A stretch of DNA of 64,000 nt from Conus ventricosus (taxonomy: Eukaryota > Mollusca > Gastropoda > Neogastropoda > Conidae). The notes below the pieces were generated by a model. The model ran no database searches. It was not told where the DNA came from and was given only the letters and a program-made list of their open reading frames with translations. Shown here piece after piece: positions 12,989-24,049 of the stretch (position 1 is its first letter; the number at the start of each line of letters is the position of its first letter). The stretch spans positions 52,885,843-52,949,842 of the forward strand of contig CM031614.1 of NCBI GenBank assembly GCA_018398815.1, given 5' to 3'. The position numbers and the translations under genes were made by a program.

Positions 12989-13924
12989 TATAGTGACAGA
13001 TATAGTGGTAGGCTAATGAAAAGTACAAGCTATGCTTTGCACCACATGCTATTCACAGTTACATACATTACGCTCTGCTGTTGGCACCGTCAGTGTTTTT
13101 CAGTAAACAAATCCTTCCTTTTACGCCCCCCGCCCCCCCTCCCCCGCTTCTTCTACCACCACATAATACTCATCTCCCCCTCTTCTCTCCTTCCCAACCC
13201 TGATCACTTTGTCTTTTATTCAATAACACTCAGGGAAACGTTCTTGAAGATACATCATGCAGGAATGAAGCACAGAAGAAAGTTGTCATTTATAACACAA
13301 ACTATATCAAGATATTTGCTATTCCATACAAAAAGTTTTCCAGACTTTGAGAATTCCCAATGGATGAGTTAGACCACTCACTCCAAATTATATTAACATC
13401 TTAAATTACCACGGAGACTCTTGCCTCACCACCTCACCAAACTTTCCTACATGCCTGAGAAACACCCAGCTCTCCAACTCACCCCAAACATTCCAGCCTA
13501 ACTCAAACACTCACAACAAACTTTTCAACTCAAACATCCCACAAACTTTTGAACACATCCCCAACAGCCCCAAAGTTCCGACATACCCTGAAATTTCCAA
13601 CATACCTCAAATGTCTACAACCTTTCCAAAACACCAAATACTTTCCAGCATACCCCAAACACCTATAACAGTCCAGCATACCGCAAGCAGCTAAGAACTT
13701 TACCCCAAGCACCACCAACCTTCCACCACTCCCTTAAACCCATTAACTTTTAACAATCCCAAATACCTCTTAAATTTTTTTCAACTTACCTAAATCTTTC
13801 TAACAGACCCCAAAACCGATATACTTCAAAACACTACAAACTTTCCAACATACCCCAAACATCCATAAACCTTCCAACTCCTCCAAAACATCTGAAGCTT
13901 TCTGACAATCCCAAACATCTGAAC

Positions 13925-14370
13925 GGTATAGACATATATACCCCAAACAACAACAAACTTCCCCTATACCCCAACAACAACAAACTTCCCCTACACCTCA
14001 AACAACAACAAACTTCCCCTATACCCCCAACAACAACAAACTTCCCCTATACCTCAAACAACAACAAACTTCCCCTATCCCTCAAACAACAACAAACTTC
14101 CCCTATACCCCGAACAACAACAAACTTCCCCTATACACCAAACAAAAACAAACTTCCCCTATTCCTCAAACATAAACAAACTTTCCCTATACCCAAAACA
14201 TAAACTTCCCCTATATCTCAAACACAAACAAACTTCCCCTATACCCAAACAACAACAAACTTCCCTATACCTCAAACCTCAACAAACTTTCCCTATACCC
14301 CAAACAGCAACAAACTTCCCCTATACCCCAAACATAAACAAACTTCCCCTATACCTCAAACATACACAAA
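13925..14370. repeat. ~28-bp C/A-rich minisatellite
   Basis: About 16 copies of a unit like CAACAACAAACTTCCCCTAT then ACCCCAAA. It is preceded by a looser CCAAACA/TTCCAAC-rich region from 13440. Between 12990 and 13440 I see nothing specific apart from a C-rich patch near 13130. Confidence 0.88.
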
Positions 14371-14720
14371 ACTTCAAATCAACATTCCAACTTACCATTA
14401 ACTTTCAAAAGCACCCAGAATGTCCACACAGTTCCAATATACAGTCATGTGCCCCTTTTTTCACACAGGTGTACAAAATTCCACCACCATTCCTCACTGC
14501 ACATCCACAAGTAAAGTTCCCAGCTGAAAATCCCCCAGCTTCTCTCATCCACAGATACCGTTAAGATCCCTTAAATTCTCGCTGGTCCATCAAACAAACA
14601 AACCCTACCTCCACCAACCAGCCCTCAGTGTTTTTGCCCCCACACTCTCCTCCCCCCTCTCTCTCTCTCTCTCTCTCTCTCCCAGCCCCCTTCCTTCTTC
14701 CCAGGCGGCAAGGTACTCAC

Positions 14721-14810
14721 TATTTCCCGGTCAATCATGTCCTGGTCCATCTGGTCAATTTTGTCCACGTTGGTCAGGGAGCTCTTCACCACGTCCGGCA
14801 CATTGTCCAC
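14721..14810 (-). CDS. PLEKHA5/6/7-like: Exon: helix VDNVPDVVKSSL
   Basis: Thirty codons, acceptor ctgtag and donor GAAATA|gtgagt, phase 0 at both ends. It reads VDNVPDVVKSSLTNVDKIDQ then MDQDMIDREI. It joins LHFPEKVLIPERY of the next exon in frame. Confidence 0.9.
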
Positions 14811-15140
14811 CTACAGAGCGCCACAGGCAACATGCAAGGTCAGGGTCAGGAGGTCAGGTCAGGGGTCAGGTTAGCGTCAGTGTTAGTTCAGGGCCGGCAT
14901 GTGTTTTGGGGGTGCGGGGGGAGATGGGGGGGGGGGGGAGCATGCATCGTCATCATCGCCTGGGGTCCTCACACTGTTCAAAGCATTGAAAGAGTAAGCT
15001 TAAGACACCACAACCACAGGAAACATCACCACTGATCCCCCCAAAAAAGAATGACACATCCACCAACCACATCACACTTTAAGTCAAGCAGCGCTGAAAA
15101 CATTCAAAAGCTAACATTTTCAACATTTTTACAAGACAGG

Positions 15141-15209
<69 letters not shown>

Positions 15210-15912
15210 TGCGTGCGTGCGTGCGTGCGTGCGTGCATGTGTGCATGTTCTTTTCTCTGTGAATTTATTTTTAAAGAAACATTGACATTGTTACCGTCTG
15301 CTTCAATAGCCTCAAATCCTTATTTTGCTGCTCTGGCCAGTCTCACAGGGAAAATCAAGAGAGCTTCTCTGACCGAAAGTAATAATATTTTCCCTTGATT
15401 GAACTGCTTCATGTTTGAATCAAGACAATACTACACAAGCCTTCAGAAATCTGAGTAAAAACTCTATGTGACAAAAGCTTCGTGACAAAACCTTAGCCGT
15501 CTTTGAGACAAAGCCTTGTTTACACAAGAAAATCAATTCACAAGTACATCTTATGAAAAATAGTTATTTTGCTTGATATTTACAAGGAAATGCCATCAGT
15601 TAGGCATACCACCATTGTTTTAAATCAATGATATTGTGTGGAATTGATTAGTTTGGCATACCACCTTCAAACTGTTATGTGCTGAATGAATTGGCTAGGT
15701 GGGACACTTTTTTTTAAATGCACTATGCAGCTTTTTAACCTGTCTAAGTGAAACTGCACAGGCTATTGCTTTGACAATTTTTCCTGTACACAGTTTTTTT
15801 CCCACACAGCAAAAACAGCATACCTTTCACTATACCATTGTTTTGAAACTGGTCAAAAAGAAAAAAAAAAGAAGAAGAAATGGTTCAGTTGGTGTATTTG
15901 TAGGAAAATTAA

Positions 15913-16580
15913 CCTCTTCAGTGCCAATGACGTACATGTACGTTCCGTAATAAGTTACAGTACTTGCCAATAATGTATACATACATCATTGTAATTTTAA
16001 AAAATTTTCCCGTTTCTATTTTAAAGTTTGGGAATTCCCAAAGGCACCAGCACACAAGCTCAATATATCCTGATTAAATTCATGAGGGACAAGACCCAGT
16101 CAGATATCCCTGGGTCATTGCAGCTCGTTATTCACAGTACCCCTCTGGCAGTTTGAGTCAAAGGTTTCAAGATGGTGGACAATGAATTCTGGACGGAGTG
16201 TGTGTTCAATTCTGAAATTATGGATTCCAATTCTGGATTGTTGCTTCAATAAAGGTAAGGAAACACTTCTTTTTGATTTCCCATTTATTTTCCGATTTTG
16301 TTCTTGTTTTTACTCATCCTTTATATGTTCCTCCGACAGTATGTGAAATTCATTTATCTTATATTCATGCTAAATTTATTGCTAACCAACATGTCAAATG
16401 TATTTAAAACTGTCATAAATGGATAGCCTGTTCAATTTCCTTTTCAAAAAGTATAGGTTATGTCCACTTTCTTGCAATAGTTTCCATGCTAGAATTTGTT
16501 GTTAATTATTACCTTCTACAGCCCAAAATGGCTTGGCAAATAGGGTGCAACTACCAAAACAAAACATGGCATTGAAGGGG
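15913..16580. mobile_element. piggyBac-like miniature element with TTAA ends
   Basis: The 668-bp segment is flanked by TTAA at 15909-15912 and 16581-16584. Its ends are inverted repeats, CCTCTTCAGTGCCA on the left and, inverted, CCCCTTCAATGCCA on the right (12 of 14). TTAA targets and CCY starts are the signature of the piggyBac superfamily. There is no ORF of note, so it is a MITE. A perfect 14-bp palindrome ACGTACATGTACGT lies just inside the left end. Confidence 0.78.
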
Positions 16581-16639
16581 TTAAGAATGAATCAAGCCTG
16601 AACAGGCACCTAGCAGAACTGTGACATGCACGCAGTATA

Positions 16640-17056
16640 TGCATAGATTCCTTGGTATGCCTAGATCCTTTGGTATGCATAGATCACTTGGTATGGATAG
16701 ATCGCCTGGTAAGCATAGATCATTTGGAGTGGATGGATCCCTTGGTATGCATAGATCACTTGGTATGGATAGGTCCCTTGGAATGCATAGATCACTTGGC
16801 ATGGATAGATCCCTTAGTATGCATAGATCACTTTGCACGGATAGATCTCTTGGTATGCATAGATCATTTGGTGTGCATAGATCACTTGGCACGGATAGAT
16901 CTCTTGGTATGCATAGTTGGCATGGATAGATCCCTTAGTAAGCATAGATTACTTTGCACGGATAGATCCCTTGGTATGCATAGATCACTTGGTGTGCACA
17001 GATCACTTGGCATGGATAGATCTCTTGGTATGCATAGATCACTTGGTATGCATTGA
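16640..17056. repeat. 18-bp minisatellite
   Basis: About 23 copies of CATAGATCACTTGGTATG and variants (GATAGATCCCTTGG). Because 18 is a multiple of three, long open frames appear on both strands; they are artefacts. Confidence 0.92.
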
Positions 17057-17744
17057 TCAGGTTCAACAGAATTTTGCATCAAATGCTTGCGTCTTGACTT
17101 CAATAAATTTGCTTGACTGGACATCAAGACAAAAAGAGTTGATAAACTTGATCTTATGAAATAAAGTCCTGGTTTAACAGCCCCCCCTTTGAATCAGTCT
17201 TCATGATTTGTGCTTTTAACAACAGAAACCATCCTCTCCATGAGAGCACCAATTGATGACATCAAGGCAAAGGGTGGCTGCCAAACTAGGACTTTGCCAT
17301 ACGATCGTGCACTGCTGACAACTGATTAATCAAGCTAAAATAATATTCCGCTCTTGTGAACAATGCTCATTTTGTACAAGCTCATGCATAAATCATTAAT
17401 CCTGTGAAAAAGTCAAATCTCTGTCAACTCTCACTTTGTCTAATCAACTCCAGATCAGAAGTCAACCCTGTGGCATGCTACGAACAGACTTCAATCCTTA
17501 AATTAACCGCAACCAGTGTACTAGCTGCAGGGGTGCAAGAAGAAGAAATAAGCAGCAGTATATAACCTGAAAATTATGGTATGCACAGAACCCTGCATTA
17601 TACTACACACAGCAAAAATACAAACACTGATTAACTGCACACAACAGCAACGTCTCAGAATCTAATTGACCAGTTCAGACCTATGGTTTGCAAACAGATA
17701 AACAAACATACAGACTCTAATTCAATAAACAAACTTGAAAAAAG

Positions 17745-18085
17745 AAGACAATTTTTAAGAAAAAGTACAATCACTCCACCAGACAAAGGGGACAAAGAAA
17801 TTACAAGACAAAACACAACGCATTTTGACTTCTTTGGTCTTCTTCAGGCAAGATAAACATTATTCAGGACAACGAAAATGAAGAATCAGCAATCAATGCC
17901 CATCTTGCGCTGAATTCGAGAAGATAAGTGATTGCTCGTTCTTCGTTTTCATTGTACTGAATGGTGTTCCTCTTACCTGAAGAAGACCAAAGAGGTCGAA
18001 ACGCGTCGTGTTTTGTCTTGTAATTTGTTTCTTCCCTTTCTCTGGCGGATCGATCATAATTTCTCTTTAAAATATTGTTTCAATT
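17745..18085. mobile_element. Fold-back (inverted-repeat) element
   Basis: Left arm (about 17745-17890) and right arm (about 17925-18085) are imperfect inverted copies: for example TACAAGACAAAACACAACGC on the left and CGTCGTGTTTTGTCTTGTA on the right, with GGTCTTCTTCAGG facing CCTGAAGAAGACC. A short spacer with AAGATAAGTGATTGCTCG separates them. The transcript could form a long hairpin. No ORF. Confidence 0.75.
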
Positions 18086-18214
18086 TCCGCCTGCAGTCAC
18101 CTCACTTTAATACTGACAAAAATACTTGAAACATATCAATACTCCAATGCACAAAAACAGATGCATGCTTGCCAAACAGAAGGCACAAAGACAAACACAG
18201 GGTCTTCCTCTCAC

Positions 18215-19075
18215 CCTGCCGTTAGACATCGGTTCCCCAGCAGCCGAGCGTAACGACGGAGTGTCGAAGGCTTCGGGCTCCAAGGTGGTGGGCTGACTGG
18301 ACGACACAGTCATGTAGCGACCTTTGGGCGTCTTCTTCACGTCGTACAGACCCGGCTGCAGCTCCGCTCGCTCCTTGGCCCAGGGGCGCGGGGCGTACAC
18401 CCTGGAGGTGTTGCCTCCCTCCAGTACAGGCCGCGTCACGCTGGAGAAGGCAGGCGGGGAGGAGGGAGTGAACTCCATGGTGTTGAGGTGTGGGGTGGAC
18501 TGACTCGCCCCGGAGTAGTCTCTCCTGAATGGCTGGGGTCCACGGGAATAGACAGGCAATGAACTTCGGGCCCCTCCTGTCTGTGGGAGGTCCAGCAGGT
18601 TATCTGCCGATCCACCCAACTGGAATGGACGCGCTGTGACCAAGCCTGCGTGTCCAGAAAAGTCATGGGTCAAGGACTGGCCCGCCCCCATACTGTCACT
18701 GCCCGTGGCTGGGTAACCCCCAGGGCTGCCCTCCCAAGAGTTCAAGGCCACCTCACTGGTGAAGGGTTTGCTGGCGGTGAACGTCGAGCTGTCTGCAGTC
18801 AGGTCACCAGGTCGCTCGCTGCTGTTCAGAGACAGTTCGCTTCTGAATGGTTTGGCAGTTTTATCCTGGTATGGGGTGAAGGGCTTGGGAGCCATCAGAT
18901 TGATGGACGCCCGGCGGGAACTGGGAGCCGAACCGTTTTGATTGAGCGATGGCATGGAGCCAGAGCGAGGCAAATTTTCATACAGAGGTGCTGAGGGGTC
19001 GCGACCAGAGAGGTCAAGGCCACTGGACTGGCTGCTGCCATAAGAAGGATAGCGAGCGTGGAGGAAGCTGCTGGA
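18215..19075 (-). CDS. PLEKHA5/6/7-like: Large exon: disordered region with repeated K/RPF motifs
   Basis: An 861-nt fully open exon (287 codons), acceptor gttccag and donor GGCAGG|gtgaga, phase 0 at both ends. It starts SSSFLHARYPSYGSSQSSG and contains PLYENLPRSGSMPS. Five K/R/Q-PF motifs are spaced along it: APKPFTPYQD, TAKPFRSELSLNS, ASKPFTSEVALNS, TARPFQLGG and GPQPFRRDYSG. A later part reads VYAPRPWAKERAEL and GLYDVKKTPKGRYM. No folded domain is evident. Being free of frame breaks, it contrasts with the large exons in the 5' half. Confidence 0.92.
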
Positions 19076-19389
19076 CTGGAACACAAACAAAACAAAGTTT
19101 ACATAATCATTGTATTGCTTCTCTGTCTCTTTTTCTTACTTTCTCTCTCTCTTTCTCTAATTTCTGAAATGAAAAACAAGAAAACCTCACAAACCCAAAC
19201 AAACTGTGGCATGTTGTTTCAAGTACCGAAACACTAAGTATGGGTCACTGATATAGACTTTGTAATGTTTTCAAGAACTGATTTAAGATTTTACAGAAAA
19301 AAGATTTTTAACAAAATTTTCAGTGTTTTTAGAATGTGTATTTTAAAGGGTTGTGTAAATGAGGTTTTTTAATATATTTTTTTATACTT

Positions 19390-19455
19390 GCCGCGGTGAC
19401 AGCCCAGTTATGGTCCTTTGTGATCGGCTGGACTATATAGCAACATTATCCGACC
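19390..19455. mobile_element. Second copy of the 43.0-kb SINE fragment
   Basis: CGGTGACAGCCCAGTTATGG, TCGGCTGGACTATA and GCAACATTATCCGACC match the 43020-43095 fragment with scattered changes and no pentamer tail. Confidence 0.55.
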
Positions 19456-19846
19456 CTCTTTTCCATACTGGAAATAATTTTGGTGAAAAAAGATTATTTC
19501 ATAACATTTAAAACAAATCCAATATAAATCAACAATGTGTCATGTGCAACTTTGTATGGCTTTTTATTATTTGAAGCTCCTTCTAAAAACAGATCAGTCT
19601 TCTTGTTTTCCACACTACATACATGTACACAGACAAAAACACTGATAAACAGGCAGCCATTCACACACAAAAACACGCACATGCATTATTACACTACACA
19701 CTTGCACACAGCTGAGCCTGGTCTCAGGCTGACTGTCACTACGACAACCAGTGACATCACACGCACATGTTGCTATGACAACCGATGACATCACGTGCAC
19801 ATTATCACTATGACAACCAATGGATGACATCACATGCAGGACTTAC

Positions 19847-19980
19847 ATCATCATCAGTGGAGCTGACTCTGAGGGGGAGGTCCTGACCATCGTCGTCTCG
19901 CTTCCTTTCCCGCCGTTGCTCAGACTGCCGCTTCACATCACGCACCGTCAGACTGCGCGGCCTCTCCTTAGGCAACAAGC
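19847..19980 (-). CDS. PLEKHA5/6/7-like: Exon: basic segment KERPRSLTVRDVKR
   Basis: A 134-nt exon, acceptor ccccag and donor GATGAT|gtaagt. It reads LLPKERPRSLTVRDVKRQ, then SEQRRERKRDDDG and LPLRVSSTDDD. Phases fit on both sides (1/2 in, 0 out). The ERPRS motif followed by a charged helix is typical of the family. Confidence 0.92.
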
Positions 19981-21433
19981 CTGGGGACAACGATGGAGAT
20001 CACTGTTTACTGTTCAGTAATTTAAAAAGCCAACAAAACGAGAGAATATTACAAACAGGTTTTCAGAGTGGAATCTAAAGCATGCATGCCCAAACGCCAT
20101 TCTCCGTGCAGATGTAGATATGCTACATGACCTGAACATAGTTTTCCTCCGGTCTATCAATCCTTGGGCACCTAGAGGTCTCTGAACCCATTTCTACCTC
20201 CATTGCACAAAGAACCTCAACTCTGTGGCCTGGCCTGCCTTGAAGGACACACAACACACTTTATACATGTTCACACAGTAAAACTAACATTCCAAAGATT
20301 CGAGCCCAGTGACAACGCATGTTCAACGTTTTTTGTGGAAGTTGTGCCACGAAAATGAGCAAGAAAACGAGGATCCTGACTGAAAAATAACTGGACTTTT
20401 TCAAAGACTTGGACCGCACTTGTTACTTCGACTTATCTCATTAAATTAACTGGTGCAGCAGCCATCTTGTTACTACTTATCTCATAAGTTGCTGGAGCGA
20501 GTTAATCTGAATCACTGATAGATACTGACCCTACAAATAACCCTGCTAAAAGCTGTTATGGCAGTACAGAGATTCACCATGTGCGCTACATCATGGAAGG
20601 CTGACTCTTAACATCTCTCCTTTAACCACTTCAACCCTCCCTGAACTGAATCAGGTACACATAAACTGCTGGGTGGCCAGATCTGGTCAAGGGATTTACA
20701 GACAGGTTGGGGAGGGGTGTGTGGGGTGTTCAAAACACAATCTAACCAACCCTAAACAGCCACCTAACAGTCAACCAGGATTGAGTATGGAAGAAGGTGC
20801 AGCCAGATATAAAACAGGCTATTGCATTACAATAAAACCATGCCAATGATCTTAATTTTCACAATGAGAAATTCATACAAACAAAAAGCACAGCTTCAAG
20901 TGAACAAAATATGACAGTAATGCAAAACCCAAAAACATGTATGTAGACTTTTTAATGTCAGGCCTGCAATGCGATCATGCCTCCTACCCCAGATGGAGAC
21001 AGTACTCCAGATATTACGGAGAAACAACACTATCAGCATCTCTGCTCTCTCTCCCCTGTGCACACAAACACATGACTGGATGCAAACATGCACACACACT
21101 GTCTCTTGCTTATACACTTACCGAAACACACTCTCTCTCACACACACACTCACACACACACACAACACACACACACACACACACACCATCTCTGTTTGTC
21201 TCTCTCCCTTGTGCACACAAACACATGACTGGATGCAAACATGCGCACACACACACTGTCTCTCACTCATACACTCACCGAAACACACCCTCTCACACAC
21301 ACACACCATCTTGTTTGTCTCTCTCCCTGTCATACAAAACTTAAACCACACATCATTATCATTATTACTACCATCATCATCATCTGCACTGAGACATGCA
21401 TACAGTAGGACCACACACAGCCCAGAGACTGAC

Positions 21434-21518
21434 CATAAAAACGCTTGGTGTTGTCGTCAGCGTCCCCGATGTCCCAGTCTGCCCGGGACTCTCCGTCACT
21501 GGGAATACCCAGCGTGCT
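21434..21518 (-). CDS. PLEKHA5/6/7-like: Exon: acidic segment ending KRFYG
   Basis: An 85-nt exon, acceptor gagcag and donor TTTTATG|gtcagt. It reads STLGIPSDGESRADWDIG then DADDNTKRFYG. The ending, joined in phase to LLPKERPRS of the next exon, resembles the MRFYGIPRERP-type segment of PLEKHA proteins. The intron on its 5' side holds the plus-strand 313-codon ORF. Confidence 0.9.
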
Positions 21519-22178
21519 CTGCTCAACACACAGAGCCATCAGTCCAACACTGTCATGTCCACTCGCAGCCACTGCTTACATCACACACCTGTCTTCACCT
21601 TTCTTTGCTCCTATCATTCTTTCTGTATTTCTCAACTTGATATCTTCAGCTGTTCATGCAGTACAATGATGAGCATTTATCAGTACATCGTACATATCGC
21701 ATTACCTGGCAAATCAAACTGCACCCAAATCTTTCATTGAAAATAGCATTTTGATAACTGTAATAACAGGAGATTCCTACACAGCCTTACCTATCGGCTA
21801 AATGCAATCTGTAAAATGCAAACAAATATCTGCATAATTATGCACACATCACAGACTGATCATTTATACACACAACGCTCACACATACACACACACTCAG
21901 CAATAATCTCTAATGATGAAGAAAGTTATAAGATGTTCAATAACAGTGAGGGAAGAAGCAATCGCTCCCAACTGTTTGGAACAGAACTGACTGAAAAGAC
22001 ATGCACTTAACTGTGACATGTTCTTCATCATAGTCTGAAAGAGAACAGTGATGCGGAGTGTTTGAGACAATATGGAAATGTATGGCACCTTTGTGGGGTT
22101 GAACAACAGAAAGTTCTTGCACTGTGCTGCTAATGATTAAGTACACACTGAAAAGTCCGGCATCAGCAGATGAGCTGA

Positions 22179-23120
22179 ATGTACAAGAAGAGCAGTAAAA
22201 GTATAAGAGTTCTGAAAGACACTGATTCTGAAACATCCGCAGCAAATCCTACAGTTGATTCCCTCCTCAACCACTGGTACGGTGGAAAACACAGAACACA
22301 GCCCACTGGAAGCCAGCAAAGCATCCTCCATGACCTCATCATCAAACTGGACAAATCATCAAACTCATATTCCACAGCAACCATCTCACAGAAAATCAGG
22401 TCCTTGATCAACAGCTCCAAACAGCCTTCCTTAGTCAGCATCATGCTGAACAGGCAGATTCTGGAAGAGGTGCACCATTTCCTGTATCCCAGCTCCAAGC
22501 TGAGCAAAGACAGAAGCTCCTCAAAGGAGGTCAAGACGAAAGTCAGCTGGCTCAGTTTGCCAGGACGTAGAAAACCAGGTCTGTCCGCTTCCCATAGAAA
22601 CATCTCTCGACAAGTAGCTGATGACCTCCACCTTTCTCAGCAGATGCCAGAACTGGCCACTGACAGCCAATCTGGGGCAAAAACTGTGGGTTCAAGAACG
22701 AGAGACATCAGGCAGATTCTGCGCCTCTTCTGCATGGGACAACGAACAAACAACTGTGTTAGACTGGAGTCAGCACACACACTAGCAGACAAGAATGTTT
22801 GTATGGAAACACGACTTTTTGTGACTTCCTGCCCGAGACCATTCTACAGGGTCTTTGATATTCACCAGGTAGTTGGGAAAATTCCTGAACAAAAACATAA
22901 ACAACCTGACTGGTTACACTATCACTGCCTTGTCTGCATGAACCCCGAGACAGGACAGTTACTGAACTGTGCAAGTCCATTTTTATCACCCATTACAGAT
23001 CGTCCCAGCAATGATATCAAAGTGAAGCTAGGACCATCTTTCACACGTGATAACTGTACAATTAGTTCACAAACATACAGACACAAGCTATCTACAAAAG
23101 ACACACACCATGCATGGTAA
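22179..23120 (+). CDS. Unassigned 313-codon single-exon ORF nested in an intron
   Basis: An uninterrupted ORF from ATG (directly preceded by an in-frame TGA) to TAA on the strand opposite the host gene. The protein is of normal complexity. The N-terminal third looks helical (TVDSLLNHWYGGK, QQSILHDLIIKLDK, ISQKIRSLINSSK, LNRQILEEVHHF). The middle is Ser/Lys-rich, and the C-terminal third is Cys/His-rich, with ILRLFCMGQ, FVTSCPRPFYRVFDI, DWLHYHCLVCMNPETGQ and LLNCASPF. I recognise no family. An ORF this long is unlikely by chance in 40-45% GC DNA. It could be a nested intronless gene, a retrocopy, or the coding part of an unknown element. No clear AATAAA was seen shortly downstream. Confidence 0.5.
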   Translation: MYKKSSKSIRVLKDTDSETSAANPTVDSLLNHWYGGKHRTQPTGSQQSILHDLIIKLDKSSNSYSTATISQKIRSLINSSKQPSLVSIMLNRQILEEVHHFLYPSSKLSKDRSSSKEVKTKVSWLSLPGRRKPGLSASHRNISRQVADDLHLSQQMPELATDSQSGAKTVGSRTRDIRQILRLFCMGQRTNNCVRLESAHTLADKNVCMETRLFVTSCPRPFYRVFDIHQVVGKIPEQKHKQPDWLHYHCLVCMNPETGQLLNCASPFLSPITDRPSNDIKVKLGPSFTRDNCTISSQTYRHKLSTKDTHHAW

Positions 23121-23425
23121 GAAGGTGTCGTTGATGATGGTACAGAGGATGGTACTGCTGTACACACATCACAAAAGAAAACCCCGTAACATTAACATAC
23201 AAATTAACAAGCTAATCATCAGCAAAGCAAAATGCCATGAGCTAAACACAGGTCAGCAAAACTAAACGTGACATACTGAATGTATAACAGCAAAAACCAC
23301 ACCAAACAGAAAACACATACACACGCACATACATCATAAACATGAGGTGCACACTGTTCACAACAGAAAATTATTCTTCCTCCGTCTCCAATATACACTC
23401 ATTTCTATCCAAGCCCATGAGTGGT

Positions 23426-23491
23426 TTGAACTCACGACTGTCAGCTCTGTAGGCAAATGTTCCGACCGTTAGGCCACAGGCCCCTCTGACG
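23426..23491 (-). mobile_element. tRNA-like SINE head
   Basis: On the minus strand TGGCCTAACGGTCGGAAC resembles box A and GTGAGTTCAAACC resembles box B at tRNA-like spacing. There is no cloverleaf good enough for a functional tRNA, so it is called a SINE head. Confidence 0.55.
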
Positions 23492-23619
23492 GGACTGTTA
23501 AAAACAATAACTCTGGTAGTTAAAAGAGTCTTAAAAAAATTCAGAGAAAAAAAACCAAAACCATAACACCCAATCAAGCTGCCACACTACACTTATCACC
23601 CAGCATGTCTGTGACCCAC

Positions 23620-23813
23620 CTCCTGTCGCTGATGACTGATCAGGGGCAGCTCTCTCTCTGCTACACTGCCAGGGGTGTCTGGGGAGGTGGGGGAGAGGGA
23701 GGCGGACAGGTGGGGGGGAGAGACAGGTATCTGCTGGGCCAGGTCCACCTGCTCCCCGGAATCCAGGTCCGTCTGCAGGTAGGTGCCCGCCTTGCGCGAC
23801 TTCTCCGCTTCAT
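23620..23813 (-). CDS. PLEKHA5/6/7-like: Exon: disordered Ser/Pro-rich segment
   Basis: A 194-nt exon with acceptor ccgccag and donor CAGGAG|gtgggt. It reads DEAEKSRKAGTYLQTDLDSG, then IPVSPPHLSASLSPTSPDTP, ending ERELPLISHQRQE. The SPxSP-like runs suggest proline-directed phosphorylation. Phase 0 at the end fits the next exon. Confidence 0.88.
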
Positions 23814-24049
23814 CTGGCGGGCAGAGGATGAAAGTGGTCAGCTGGCTACAATGCAATGACCCTGGTTTTATTTTCTGGTGACCAGCATCATGCTTGGTCT
23901 TACCAGACAGGTGTCAGTGTGCTAGTCCCTGCACGGTGTCACACTAACTCATGCGCTTACATGTGGCGCTGTATGCAAAGACTGTGGATACTTGTCCCAG
24001 TTTAAATTGAAAGTAGGTCTTATTTTGTGTATGTTAACCACCATTACAG

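Noticed and set aside
16581..17127. Open frames with repeats such as DLCIPRDLS or SLGMHRSLG on both strands
   Set aside because: They arise from an 18-bp unit that keeps all frames open; nothing else supports coding.
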